Assembly (NCBI RefSeq): GCF_023638055.1
Contig: NZ_JAKRVY010000001.1
Span: 1 to 64,000 of the forward strand
From: Natranaeroarchaeum aerophilus
Lineage (GTDB): Archaea > Halobacteriota > Halobacteria > Halobacteriales > Natronoarchaeaceae
DNA: 64,000 nt
Reading direction: 5' to 3'
Positions 8,231-16,491 of the stretch are shown piece by piece (positions within the stretch are counted from its first letter, which is position 1; every line of letters begins with the position of its first letter). The notes under the pieces are model-generated. The model was given only the letters and a program-made list of their open reading frames with translations. It did no database searches and was not told where the DNA came from. A program made the translations under genes and the position numbers.

Positions 8231-8764
8231 TTAATCGCCTCCGTAGTTGTAGTCATCGTCGCCACCGTAATCGGCCCATTCAGGTTCGTATCCGAGGTGC
8301 TTGAGGATCTCGGCCAGGAACTCCTCTTGCCCAGCGGCGGCGAACGCCCGGCGCAGGACCTGTGGATCGAGTTGACCGTAGGCGTTTATTTTGCCGGCGA
8401 CCCCAGCCGACAGGAGCGCTCCGGCAGAGCCGATCGTCATCGCCGTCTGCGGGTCCGACATCCCGACCTCGATCGCGACTGCCTGAACCGCCGCGGCAAC
8501 ACTGCCTGCAGCCATGCCACTTTTCGTCATCGATGCGAACAGTTCTCGAAACGAAAATCCTTCATCTTCGTCTTCTGCATCCTCCTCGAGCGTCTGCTCG
8601 GCTAGCGAACCGCCTGCCCCCGGTATCGGGGCACCGGCACCAGTCCGCTGAACGTGCACGTCCGTATACCACATCGAATCGAGGCCGATCTCGTCACCCT
8701 TGACGACGCGCTCGGCGACCTCGTCGGCCTCGCGCTCGGCCTGCGGATCCGGGTCGATCTCCAT
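8231..8764 (-). CDS. N-terminally truncated DUF4157 protein (class A C-terminus)
   Basis: 177 residues. It begins at MEIDPDPQ, which corresponds to residues just downstream of the HExxH site in full-length paralogues, so the disordered N-terminus and the metallopeptidase-like core are missing. The remaining part holds an AERVVKG / HVQRTG segment, a hydrophobic Ala/Gly-rich stretch (about residues 80-125) and a class A ending, DPQVLRRAFAAAGQEE...ILKHLG, shared with 15474-16439. It may still function as a C-terminal effector domain, or it may be a decaying gene. It sits 28 nt after the stop of the upstream partner gene. Confidence 0.65.
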   Translation of the reverse strand: MEIDPDPQAEREADEVAERVVKGDEIGLDSMWYTDVHVQRTGAGAPIPGAGGSLAEQTLEEDAEDEDEGFSFRELFASMTKSGMAAGSVAAAVQAVAIEVGMSDPQTAMTIGSAGALLSAGVAGKINAYGQLDPQVLRRAFAAAGQEEFLAEILKHLGYEPEWADYGGDDDYNYGGD

Positions 8765-8791
8765 TGATCTAACGAATACCTCCGGCCCTCT

Positions 8792-9778
8792 TCACGCAGT
8801 AAGGTCGTCCAGCGCGTTTTCGTCCTGCCAGTCGTCGATGTCCGCGTGGTAGTTATAATACCGGGGATAGAAATCGTGGTGGGCGTACCAGCCGATGTTC
8901 TTGTAGAAGCCGGGCCCAGTCACACGGAACAGTTCCGGCGGTGCAACGCCCATCTCGACGTAGCAGTCACGGACCTGACAGCGCAGGTGGTGGACGAGTG
9001 CTTCCTGGAACTCATCCACAGATTCGAGCGCGAACATCTCGGCGATCATGTCCGGTCTGACGTCCGGTTCCCGCGATGGCACGGGCTGGTCCGTGTCGGC
9101 CGCTTGGACTTCGTCGTTGTCTCGTGACTTCTCCCAGCGAATCGTGACCGGACCGGTCGTCTCGATCAGTGTCTCGCCGACGTGTTCCGCTGCCTCCCCA
9201 AGGTCGACATCGAGCTCTGCCAGAACGCCCTGTAATTCAGCAATGGACATGGGCTCGGCGTCCGCACCGGTCGCTGCTTCCAGCTCTTCGTAGGCAGCAG
9301 TCCGGGTTAATGCTTCCATTCCCGCGATGAGCGATTCGTCGTGGTGCAGGTAGAGATCCTGACCAGCCCGCAGGAGGTCGCGATCTACCGTGGACGGAAT
9401 GCTCAGAATAGGGTCTGCGGCGTTCTCGTGGCTCTGAAGCTGCTGGTGGAGGTCACCGAAGTACTGCTCGATTGTTGCTGGCGGGAGACTTGCCACGGCG
9501 AACATGGCGGCCGCGATCCGGTCGGGATTTCGCTGCGGCGGAAGCGTCTTGTAGCCCCGCTCCCGGTAGACGTAGAACCTGGCGAACTCCCGGGCCTGCT
9601 CGTTGTAGGCGTTCTCCGCCGTCGTTCGATTGGCCGGATTGTCAGCGTAGGCCTCGCACTGGTGAGCAGTAATCTTACCGTCCTTTTTTCGCACATCTAG
9701 AATGTGCTCAGCGCCATAATTGTCGCGGAGGTTCACTCCAACCAAATCCTCCGTTTCCCCAGTGATCACAGCTTTCAT
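8792..9778 (-). CDS. Cassette partner protein 2, unrecognised ~320-aa family (class B)
   Basis: 328 residues, same family as 7287-8228. It has the N-terminal DNYGAEHIL segment, RTTAENAYNEQAREFARFYV followed by YRERGYKT, and the C-terminal LVHHLRCQVRDCYVEMGVAPP. Its tail (HHDFYPRYYNYHADIDDW) is of the class B type with a D-x-Y-x-x-Y-x-x-H-x-A-x-I pattern, shared with 12510 and 16492. It starts 2 nt after the stop of the full-length DUF4157 gene 9781-11082, so the two form one translation unit. No signal peptide or transmembrane helix is visible. Confidence 0.7.
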   Translation of the reverse strand: MKAVITGETEDLVGVNLRDNYGAEHILDVRKKDGKITAHQCEAYADNPANRTTAENAYNEQAREFARFYVYRERGYKTLPPQRNPDRIAAAMFAVASLPPATIEQYFGDLHQQLQSHENAADPILSIPSTVDRDLLRAGQDLYLHHDESLIAGMEALTRTAAYEELEAATGADAEPMSIAELQGVLAELDVDLGEAAEHVGETLIETTGPVTIRWEKSRDNDEVQAADTDQPVPSREPDVRPDMIAEMFALESVDEFQEALVHHLRCQVRDCYVEMGVAPPELFRVTGPGFYKNIGWYAHHDFYPRYYNYHADIDDWQDENALDDLTA

Positions 9779-9780
9779 GT

Positions 9781-11082
9781 CTAAACGTGCCCTCCTTCAC
9801 CAGCCACTGTTTCTCCTCCGTGCCCAGTACCAGAGATCCGTGCCTTGACCTTGTCCGCGATAGCATCGAGGTCAACCTCGGAGATGGCGGTCGTACCCTT
9901 CTGGTAAGCATCACCGTAGAGCGTCTTGCCGACGTCCGCCATGGCACCGCCAGCGATCGCGGCCGCCACCGGTCCCATTCCCATTGCAGCGACACCGAGA
10001 CCAACGGTGCCACCGACGACGCCTTTGCCGGTGGCTTCACCGATCTTGTCGATCGCACTTCGGCCCTGTCCTTGCAAGGTACCGATAATCTGCTTTTGAT
10101 TCTCGACGAGTGCGCCGACGGTCTCGCTGAGGTCTCCGCCATCCAGATCTATGAACTCCGACGCTTCGTTATCGGCATCGTCACTGGTCAGTGACTCTTT
10201 TACTGCCGACATGCCGCCAGAAAGTTTGCTTTTGACGGAGCGCTGAACGTGCACGTCAGCATTCCACATCGAGTCGATGCCGACTTGGTCGCCCTTGACG
10301 ACGCGCTCGGCGACCTCGTCGGCCTCGCGCTCGGCCTGTGGGTCCGGGTCGATCTCCATGGCCACCTCGGCCTTGGGCATCATCGACATCGGCGCGTCCG
10401 GCTGCTGGAGGGTGTGGACGACCTCGTGGGCGATGAGGTGCTGTCCTTCCGGCGACCCGGGATCGTACTCGCCGGGACCGAACGCGATGTGGTTGCCGAC
10501 GGTAAATGCGCGCGCGTTCACCTCTTCACACGCGTGCTGAGCCTTGGGCCCGGTGTGAACCTGGACGTGATCGAGTTCCCGCCCGAGGTTTTCCTCGAGA
10601 TTGCTCTTGACGTCGGAATCGAGGTCGGTACCTGGAGAGGAGATCACGTCGCGGACGGTCTCGGAGACGCCGGACAGCCCGGTGTCGCCTGCCGGGCCGG
10701 TCTCGTGCTGGGCGGTCTTGCTGCGATAGAGTGACACTTCGTTGTCCTGGGCGATGGAATCCGGTACCGCCGCCGAGTGGTCGGCCTGCTGTTCGCGCAC
10801 CGCGTCCATCTCTGCGGGCGAGCCCATCGACTCGACCGGCATCCCCTCGCTGGCCCACTGGCTCACGCGCGCAGCGCCGTACTGCTTTTCCCGGCGCATG
10901 AGCTGTTTGCGCCACTGCCGGGGATACTGCGGTGTGTCGTATTGCTCGTGGACTGACCCCGAGTGCTGACGCCCGCCGGCACGATCACCAGTGGTCGCAT
11001 CCGAAGAATCCGACCGGAGCGCCGCCGACGAATGGTCGGACGCTGAATCGTCCGTGTTCTCCCTCGCAGATCGAAATGCCAT
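9781..11082 (-). CDS. eCIS core-domain (DUF4157) protein, full length (class B)
   Basis: 433 residues. A disordered, charged N-terminus (1-120) precedes the eCIS core: LDHVQVHTGPKAQHACEEV, ARAFTVGNHIAFGPGEYDP, then LIAHEVVHTLQQ with a zinc-metallopeptidase-like HExxH at about residues 219-223. After MEIDPDPQAEREADEVAERV comes an HVQRS segment, a short helical region and a Gly/Ala-rich hydrophobic hairpin (residues ~365-395) that could insert into a membrane. In bacterial eCIS, DUF4157 domains mark cargo or cargo-loading proteins. This copy is the most diverged of the five in its core. An AT-rich promoter element precedes its ATG. Cargo function here is inferred. Confidence 0.85.
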   Translation of the reverse strand: MAFRSARENTDDSASDHSSAALRSDSSDATTGDRAGGRQHSGSVHEQYDTPQYPRQWRKQLMRREKQYGAARVSQWASEGMPVESMGSPAEMDAVREQQADHSAAVPDSIAQDNEVSLYRSKTAQHETGPAGDTGLSGVSETVRDVISSPGTDLDSDVKSNLEENLGRELDHVQVHTGPKAQHACEEVNARAFTVGNHIAFGPGEYDPGSPEGQHLIAHEVVHTLQQPDAPMSMMPKAEVAMEIDPDPQAEREADEVAERVVKGDQVGIDSMWNADVHVQRSVKSKLSGGMSAVKESLTSDDADNEASEFIDLDGGDLSETVGALVENQKQIIGTLQGQGRSAIDKIGEATGKGVVGGTVGLGVAAMGMGPVAAAIAGGAMADVGKTLYGDAYQKGTTAISEVDLDAIADKVKARISGTGHGGETVAGEGGHV

Positions 11083-11102
11083 CTTGGTACCACGTTAGTG
11101 CC

Positions 11103-11117
11103 ACCCTATTATAATAA
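11103..11117 (-). promoter_or_regulatory. TATA-like promoter of the 9781-11082 cassette
   Basis: On the minus strand ATTATTATAATAGGG is centred about 28 nt before the ATG at 11080-11082, matching archaeal TATA spacing for a leaderless transcript. It shows that this cassette can be transcribed independently of the genes upstream. Confidence 0.45.
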
Positions 11118-11249
11118 TTGTTCTTATGTCCTCCCTACATATGTTTGTGCTCGATGTCTCGTAATTAATATGACGCCTCCGTGCATTGATGGTGTAAAAT
11201 CGTCTTCACGCGCCCGGTCGCGGCCGGGGCGGGTGGACTGGTGGGCACC

Positions 11250-11480
11250 AATGACGAACGACACTGCCACGGCACGACTGCTCGACGAACTCGAACGGAT
11301 CGAGACGATCGTCCAGCGGTGAGCGAGGACGGGAAAGGCAGTCGGACGGGCCTGATTCGGTCCTGTGCACCCTTCACGAGGAACTGGCCGTGCACTTGGC
11401 TCCACCGGACCGGGGACGCCGCGCATCTCTCCACGGCCCGCGTGGGACCGGCACCCATCCCACCGTCACGGCACCTTATG
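11250..11480 (+). pseudogene. Decayed remnant of an eCIS AAA+ ATPase gene
   Basis: The frame from the ATG at 11250 (MTNDTATARLLDELERIETI) resembles the N-terminus of the ATPase at 416 and stops after 24 codons. A different frame further on reads LHEELAVHLAPPDRGRRASL and then HGPRGTGTHPTVTA. This aligns without gaps to the ATPase segment around its degenerate P-loop (LRDQLATIRDADEHGRRVYF, HGPTGSGIHRAVDA). The pieces between and after are missing or frameshifted. It sits divergent to a DUF4157 gene, just as the intact ATPase sits divergent to the partial gene at the window edge, so one ATPase+DUF4157 unit was probably duplicated and one ATPase copy lost. Confidence 0.6.
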
Positions 11481-11494
11481 AACTAATTTACCAT

Positions 11495-11983
11495 TCAACA
11501 GTCATTGTCTCTCCCATTCCCGAGCGAGATGCCAGCTAGTGGATCGTCCGCCGTCGGGTCGATCGTCTCCAGTCCGTGAGTGTCAGCGACGGAGATGAGA
11601 TCATCGTCGGCACAGACGAACTGACACTCCAGGTCGGCATTCACCTCGAGGGCAGCGGCTAACTGCAAGCTATCGAGTGTTCTGAGATCATCTTCCAAGA
11701 CGAGATCGAGTGCCTGTTCGAACCGGGTTTCGTCCAGTGCGACGATCGTGAACTCCTCGAGCGACTCACGAAAGAACACCGTTAGTAACCTGTCAACGTC
11801 CGAGCGCGACAGCGCGTCACGGTTTTGTTTGCGCCGCAACGCGGAAGCAAGCTCGACTATCGTCAGTGACGTGATGAGAACGGTCGAGTCGCTGGATTCG
11901 ATTAAGTGATCGACGGTGTCGGTCCCCGGTTCCACAGCGTACCGCTTCGCGATAGCAGACGTGTCGAAAAACAGGTGAGTCAT
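11495..11983 (-). CDS. PIN-domain ribonuclease toxin (VapC family)
   Basis: 162 residues from the ATG at 11981-11983; a GTG one codon upstream is also possible. The PIN fold is recognisable: FFDTSAIAKRY with the first catalytic Asp, a central VELAS with Glu, DLRTLDSLQLAAAL with the second acidic cluster, and FVCADDDLI with the final Asp. PIN toxins cleave RNA and are held inactive by the neighbouring antitoxin. Its start overlaps the antitoxin stop. The module is embedded in the eCIS cassette array, probably as a passenger that stabilises the locus. Confidence 0.85.
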   Translation of the reverse strand: MTHLFFDTSAIAKRYAVEPGTDTVDHLIESSDSTVLITSLTIVELASALRRKQNRDALSRSDVDRLLTVFFRESLEEFTIVALDETRFEQALDLVLEDDLRTLDSLQLAAALEVNADLECQFVCADDDLISVADTHGLETIDPTADDPLAGISLGNGRDNDC

Positions 11984-12186
11984 CACTCGAGCCGACCGTC
12001 TCGTCCCTCATCGACGAGCTCAGACAGCGACACGTCTGCACTCGTTTGTTCACGGACCTCGTACAGATCGACGGGATCGTCGTGGTCCGCAACGAACGCT
12101 TCCATCCGATTGCGTAGTGGTTCGAGCCGTGAACCTCGGATCGCTAGGCGACCCACCGATCCGATGTCGTCGTTCGCATCACTCAT
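11983..12186 (-). CDS. VapB-type antitoxin
   Basis: 67 residues directly upstream of the PIN toxin, with its TGA overlapping the toxin start. The charged, partly helical sequence (SVGRLAIRGSRLEPLRNRME... LSELVDEGRDGRLE) is typical in size and order for haloarchaeal antitoxins, with an acidic C-terminal tail that would wrap the toxin. The assignment rests mainly on gene order. Confidence 0.65.
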   Translation of the reverse strand: MSDANDDIGSVGRLAIRGSRLEPLRNRMEAFVADHDDPVDLYEVREQTSADVSLSELVDEGRDGRLE

Positions 12187-12305
12187 ATCACTGTCTTAGA
12201 TGGCAATGGCCAAATCCGTTGTGGTGACGATCATTCTCGAGAAGGCAACCGTCCCGTGTGTGGTCAAAAACGATCCGCGGTGAATCGTTGGTTCCCGTCG
12301 ATCCC

Positions 12306-12464
12306 CATCCGATTGACGACCAGCGGTTCCTCGCCAGAGAGCGCCTGGGCAGCCATCTCGTCGGCCTCGCGCTCTAACTGCGGGTCAGGATCGATTTCCA
12401 ACTCGACGCCCTCCTGGGGCATCATCGAGATTGCCGCCCCGCCGGTCTGTTGTTTGACGTGTGC
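12306..12464 (-). pseudogene. DUF4157 fragment lacking N-terminus and C-terminal domain
   Basis: The minus-strand frame reads AHVKQQTGGAAISMMPQEG, EIDPDPQLEREADEMAAQAL and SGEEPLVVNRMG, nearly identical to intact paralogues. It begins in the middle of the HELAH site and loses homology right after the NRMG segment. The frame is open from the stop of the partner gene at 12510 to 12264 (81 codons). It is probably a leftover from recombination within the array; a short expressed product cannot be excluded. Confidence 0.7.
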
Positions 12465-12509
12465 GATCATGTTTGCGTTGATAGTGATCAATCCCTGGTC
12501 GAGAGGCAC

Positions 12510-13472
12510 TCAGACCGGTGAGACGTACCCGGAGATGCGAGCGTCGTGATCCCAGTAGTCAGGGTAGAAGTCGAAGTCGCGGTACTTCGCCGAGTACTTG
12601 AACTTCCCCTGGCCCAGGACGCGATACTGCGCGGGTGGTTCGACACCCATGCTGACGAAACAGTCCCGGATCTGGCAGACCAGGTTGTGTCCGACGTGGC
12701 GGCGGAACTGCTCCCGGGTGAAGCCCATCGGCAACGTCTCGATCCGGGCGTCGGGCTCCCGATCGATCGGATCCTCGGCCTCGATGGTCCTGTAGCCGTC
12801 CGGCTCGCTGTACATGGTGTCGATCCCTGAGACGGTCTCTATCGTGAGATCGCTAAAGGAGACGTCGGGATCGAACTGCTCGGTCTGGTCGCTTCCGCCA
12901 CCCAGCAGGGAGCGGGCTTTCGTGACCAGTCCCTGTCCCTGGGCGTCGACGAGTTCCTCGATCGTGTCTTCTCCGAGTGCCTCGACGGCCGGGCGCTGCA
13001 ACTGTTCCTGAATGGCGTCGAGGTCCTCCTCGAGGTAGACGTTCTGCTTGTAGACGATGAACTCCTCGTCGTAGACCTCGTCGGGGATGTCGAGTACCGG
13101 GGTGAGGTCGTCTCGCTCGTGGCTGGCCATCTGCTGGTAGAGCGTATCGAAGTACTCGTCGAACTGCTCGTCCTCGAGGTCGAGGACGGCCATCAGGACG
13201 GCGGCGATCCGGTCGGGATTGTCGGGGTTTGGCACCGTGTCGTAGCCCTTCTCACGGTAGACGTGCCAGCGGGCGAAGCGACGGGCCTGGGAGAAACTTT
13301 CGTCTTCCTCGAAAGTGCGTTTCGATGGGTCGACTGGATAACTCTCTTCTCCGTGTTCTTGTATCACACCGTCTGGCTCGATCGCAAGAGCGTGTTCGAC
13401 ATCATTATTATCAAATACCTGGACTATGGTCACATCCCCATCTTTACCGAGAATCTCTCCCTTCATGTTCAA
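12510..13472 (-). CDS. Cassette partner protein 3, unrecognised ~320-aa family (class B)
   Basis: 320 residues. N-terminal FDNNDVEHAL segment; RTFEEDESFSQARRFARWHV followed by YREKGYDT; a central VYLEEDLD motif; C-terminal GHNLVCQIRDCFVSMGVEPP, in which the second His of the family motif is Asn while both Cys, the Arg and the Asp are kept. Its class B tail reads DFDFYPDYWDHDARISGYV. It overlaps the stop of the upstream DUF4157 gene by 4 nt. Function unknown; see 7287-8228 for the alternatives. Confidence 0.7.
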   Translation of the reverse strand: MNMKGEILGKDGDVTIVQVFDNNDVEHALAIEPDGVIQEHGEESYPVDPSKRTFEEDESFSQARRFARWHVYREKGYDTVPNPDNPDRIAAVLMAVLDLEDEQFDEYFDTLYQQMASHERDDLTPVLDIPDEVYDEEFIVYKQNVYLEEDLDAIQEQLQRPAVEALGEDTIEELVDAQGQGLVTKARSLLGGGSDQTEQFDPDVSFSDLTIETVSGIDTMYSEPDGYRTIEAEDPIDREPDARIETLPMGFTREQFRRHVGHNLVCQIRDCFVSMGVEPPAQYRVLGQGKFKYSAKYRDFDFYPDYWDHDARISGYVSPV

Positions 13473-14497
13473 CTTGCTCGCTCTTTGATCGAGCTGAGGA
13501 GGCCATCTCTTTCCTCTTCCTCGAACTGCTCTTCCTCGTCGGTCTCGTCCCCGAAGAACCGCTCTTTGGCCCGGTCCCAGAGCCCTTTCGCCCCTGCTCC
13601 CGCAGCGCCGACGCTGGCGGCCATGAGTGTTGCCGCCATCGCTGGCGCAGCCAGTTCTGGATTCATCGCCGTGTTCGCTAGCCCGTCCTGCATGGCGGGT
13701 TCCATTCCGGCCCGGCCAAGCGCTATCGCCCCTGCACCGAGCCCGGCACCGGCAATGCCAGCGGCCGTTTCACCCAACCCGCCGTGTACTTCGTCCTCAA
13801 GCGCTCCCAGACTCGATTTCGTGTCCTGGATCTCTTGCTGGTTCTCGGCAACGGTTTCCCGCAGGTTGGCGACCTCTTCGGTGAGATTGTCGAGTCCTTC
13901 GTAAGCCATCGACTCGCCCTTCGCCGCCCGCTGGATGTGCACGTCGGCGCCCATCCGATTGACGACCAGCGGTTCCTCGCCAGAGAGCGCCTGGGCAGCC
14001 ATCTCGTCGGCCTCGCGCTCTAACTGCGGGTCAGGATCGATCTGCAGACCGCCCTCCTTGGGCATCATGCTGATCGCGGCGCCGCCGGTCTGTTGCTTGA
14101 CGTGTGCGAGTTCGTGGGCTAGCAGGTACTGTCCCTCGGGCGACTCCGGATTATACTCGCCGGCGTTAAAGGCAATCTTGTTCCCGCACGTGAACGCGCG
14201 GGCGTCGATGGCCTCGCAGGCTTTGGTCGCGTCCGCGCCCGTGTGAATGCGCACGTCAGAGAAGTCCGCATCCATCCGGTCTTCGAGCGAGCGCTGAATG
14301 GAGCCCTCGAGGGGCATCCCCTCGCCGCCGACGACGTCGAGGACGGGTTCCGGGATGTCTTCGGGATCAGAAGTGGTCCCTTCAGTCGCCCGCTGGATGC
14401 GATGTTCTTCCATCTCCTTGGGCTTTCCCAGTATTTCGTGGTCTGGCCGCGGGGTGCATCCAGCGTCACGAGCCACGTGTGGACACACCCCCGTCAT
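13469..14497 (-). CDS. eCIS core-domain (DUF4157) protein with shortened N-terminus (class B)
   Basis: 342 residues from the ATG at 14495-14497, 2 nt after the stop of the upstream partner gene; the open frame extends further but only into that gene. After a short cysteine-containing leader it joins the common block LGKPKEMEEHRIQRATEG, then the DUF4157 core with YLLAHELAHVKQQTGG (HExxH) and QIDPDPQLEREADEMAAQAL. The C-terminus has a coiled-coil-like stretch (LTEEVANLRETVAENQQEIQ), two Gly/Ala-rich hydrophobic segments, and a charged end. The core is almost identical in DNA to 15474 and 17478. Loading or effector role inferred from the family. Confidence 0.82.
   Translation of the reverse strand: MTGVCPHVARDAGCTPRPDHEILGKPKEMEEHRIQRATEGTTSDPEDIPEPVLDVVGGEGMPLEGSIQRSLEDRMDADFSDVRIHTGADATKACEAIDARAFTCGNKIAFNAGEYNPESPEGQYLLAHELAHVKQQTGGAAISMMPKEGGLQIDPDPQLEREADEMAAQALSGEEPLVVNRMGADVHIQRAAKGESMAYEGLDNLTEEVANLRETVAENQQEIQDTKSSLGALEDEVHGGLGETAAGIAGAGLGAGAIALGRAGMEPAMQDGLANTAMNPELAAPAMAATLMAASVGAAGAGAKGLWDRAKERFFGDETDEEEQFEEEERDGLLSSIKERAS
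13930..14400. repeat. Near-identical DUF4157-core DNA repeat (copies at ~15885-16350 and ~18045-18515)
   Basis: About 470 bp encoding the IQRATEG-to-NRMGADVHIQR part of the DUF4157 protein is nearly identical in DNA, including third codon positions, in three cassettes. The flanking N- and C-terminal coding sequences differ strongly. A shorter match is present at 12306-12464. This pattern is expected from gene conversion or recent cassette duplication. Confidence 0.8.
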
Positions 14498-14499
14498 CG

Positions 14500-15477
14500 T
14501 CACACCGAGTTCGGTTCCAGGTGAGAGCCAATCTCCGGAAGCGAGTAGCCCTCGATGGCTTCGGTCGTCCCGTGGACCGGTTCGTACATCTCGAGATGTT
14601 CGTTGCGGACGGTCTGACGATACCGACCGAGGCCGAGTACCCGCAAGGGTTCTGGCGGTTCCAGTCCCATCTGGAGGTAGCAATCACGTGCCTGACACAG
14701 CAGATGGTGGACGACCAGTATCTGGAACTCCTCGGTCGAGAGGTACTGTTCGCCTGGCGTGCCAGTCGGCGAGAGTTCGAGCCGGGCGTCGGCTGGCCCG
14801 GGATGTGGATCGTCACCTTCCTGTTCGATCTCTTTGGTTTGGCCCTGATACAGCACGCCCACGTCGGAGACGCCAGCGATCGAGAGCTGGTCCGGATCGA
14901 GCGGTCGTCCCGAGAGCGCATCGGCAATCTCCTGGATGACTGCGTCGGGATCGGCGGTCGAATCGACCGTTCTCGTCAGTTCTGCGAGCGTCTCCTCGTC
15001 GAGGCGCTCCTCGAAATCGATGTCCAGGTGGACGTTCAGGAGGTACACACGGAGGCCAGCGACGTCATCCTCGGGGACATCCACGATGGGGTCGACGTCC
15101 GGCTCGACGACCGAGCGAAGTTGCTGGTGGTAATCTCCGAAGTGGACCTCGAACACTCGCGGCGACAACTGGGCGACGGCAGAGGCGACGACGACCAGCC
15201 ACTCCGGGAGCTGCCGAGGCTCGATCGTCGGATAGCCGCGCTCGCGGAACACGTAGTACTTCGCGTATCGGCGGGCCTGTTCGTTATATTCGTTCTCTTG
15301 GGGCGTTCGGTCGGCAGCCTTGTCCGCGTACGCGTCGCATTGGTGGATATATATTTCACCGTGGGTATCCATTTCAATCCCGTGCTCCGCGCCATTATTG
15401 TCGACAACTCGGATACCAATTCGTGTCTCTCCCTGATCTGTGGTTCGCACGCCATCGATGGTTCCGGACACGCTCAT
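14500..15477 (-). CDS. Cassette partner protein 4, unrecognised ~320-aa family (class A)
   Basis: 325 residues. RVVDNNGAEHGI N-terminal segment; RTPQENEYNEQARRYAKYYV with FRERGYPT; VYLLNVHLDIDFEERLDEE in the middle; C-terminal VHHLLCQARDCYLQMGLEPP. Its tail (RVLGLGRYRQTVRNEHLEMY ... GSHLEPNSV) is class A, closely matching 7287-8228. Start and stop overlap or abut DUF4157 genes on both sides: a 4-nt overlap with 15474-16439 and 2 nt before 13469-14497. Confidence 0.7.
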   Translation of the reverse strand: MSVSGTIDGVRTTDQGETRIGIRVVDNNGAEHGIEMDTHGEIYIHQCDAYADKAADRTPQENEYNEQARRYAKYYVFRERGYPTIEPRQLPEWLVVVASAVAQLSPRVFEVHFGDYHQQLRSVVEPDVDPIVDVPEDDVAGLRVYLLNVHLDIDFEERLDEETLAELTRTVDSTADPDAVIQEIADALSGRPLDPDQLSIAGVSDVGVLYQGQTKEIEQEGDDPHPGPADARLELSPTGTPGEQYLSTEEFQILVVHHLLCQARDCYLQMGLEPPEPLRVLGLGRYRQTVRNEHLEMYEPVHGTTEAIEGYSLPEIGSHLEPNSV

Positions 15478-16439
15478 CGGTAATCCTCCGCGGAGTATTT
15501 GCCCTCGTGATCGGAGACCTCAGCACCGAGCATGCTGAGAATCTGATCCAGCAGTTCTTCCTTGCCGGCCTTTTTAAACGCCGTGCGGAGCAGTTGGGGA
15601 TCGACCTCTTTGTACAAGGCCTTGTATCCCTGAACGAGTCCGTAGGCGGCAGTCGACAGCCCGACGGCGGCCCCTGCGGTCTGGGGGTCTTGCATGCCGG
15701 CTTCGAGCAACCCCGCCTGGACGAGCACCTGGGCGGCTGCCGTCAACGAGCCACCGGCGGCGGCAGCTTTCAGCACACTCCAGAGATTGATCGTCTCCGA
15801 CTCGTCGGCTTCCTCGACGAACTCGTCGTCGAAGCCATCCTCGTCGAAGCCATCCAGCGTTGCCTGCTTGTCCGCCCGCTGGATGTGCATCTCCGCCCCC
15901 ATCCGGTTGACGACCAGCGGTTCCTCGCCCGAGAGCGCCTTCGCTGCGGCCTCATCCGCTTCACGCTCTAGCTGCGGGTCAGGATCGATCTGCAGGCCGC
16001 CCTCCTTGGGCATCATGCTGATCGCCGCACCGCCAGTCTGTTGCTTGACGTGTGCGAGTTCGTGGGCTAGCAGGTACTGTCCCTCGGGCGACTCCGGATT
16101 ATACTCGCCGGAGTTAAAGGCGATCTTGTTCCCGCACGTGAACGCGCGGGCGTCGATCGCCTCGCACGCTTTGGTCGCGTCCGCGCCCGTGTGGATGCGC
16201 ACGTCCGAGAAATCCGCATCCATCCGGTCCTCGAGCGAGCGCTGAATGGAGCTCTCGAGGCGCATGCCTTCACCGCCGACGACGTCGAGGGCGGGTTCCG
16301 GGATGTCTTCGGGGTCCGAAGTTGTTCCTTCGGTGGCCCGCTGGATGCGTAGCTCGTGCAGCCCACTCGCAGGTGTGTCTTTCTCGATGGGCGTCAGCGT
16401 CGGCAGCGTCGACAGACCAGCGGTAGTGATCACGGGCAA
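15474..16439 (-). CDS. eCIS core-domain (DUF4157) protein with altered N-terminus (class A)
   Basis: 321 residues if started at TTG 16439; a GTG two codons later is equally plausible. The first 30 residues are unlike the paralogues, so the normal ~100-residue disordered N-terminus has been replaced. From RIQRATEG on it follows the family: the core with YLLAHELAHVKQQTGG, then QIDPDPQLEREADEAAAKAL. An acidic linker leads to a hydrophobic Ala/Gly segment (about residues 225-265) and the class A ending DPQLLRTAFKKAGKEELLDQ plus ILSMLG. That ending recurs only in 8231-8764, whose partner is also class A. Confidence 0.8.
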   Translation of the reverse strand: MPVITTAGLSTLPTLTPIEKDTPASGLHELRIQRATEGTTSDPEDIPEPALDVVGGEGMRLESSIQRSLEDRMDADFSDVRIHTGADATKACEAIDARAFTCGNKIAFNSGEYNPESPEGQYLLAHELAHVKQQTGGAAISMMPKEGGLQIDPDPQLEREADEAAAKALSGEEPLVVNRMGAEMHIQRADKQATLDGFDEDGFDDEFVEEADESETINLWSVLKAAAAGGSLTAAAQVLVQAGLLEAGMQDPQTAGAAVGLSTAAYGLVQGYKALYKEVDPQLLRTAFKKAGKEELLDQILSMLGAEVSDHEGKYSAEDYR

Positions 16440-16491
16440 TCGTACTTGATTCGTGAAGCGGTTACTGAACTCGAATATCTATGACGGACGT

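Noticed and set aside
9903-10070. Hydrophobic C-terminal hairpin of the DUF4157 protein considered as a phage holin
   Set aside because: It is an internal part of a large soluble-domain protein with Gly/Ala composition; no lysis genes are nearby.
13469-14683. Upstream start for the 13469 DUF4157 gene
   Set aside because: The extension lies wholly within the coding sequence of the preceding partner gene, and the ATG at 14497 sits 2 nt after that gene's stop.
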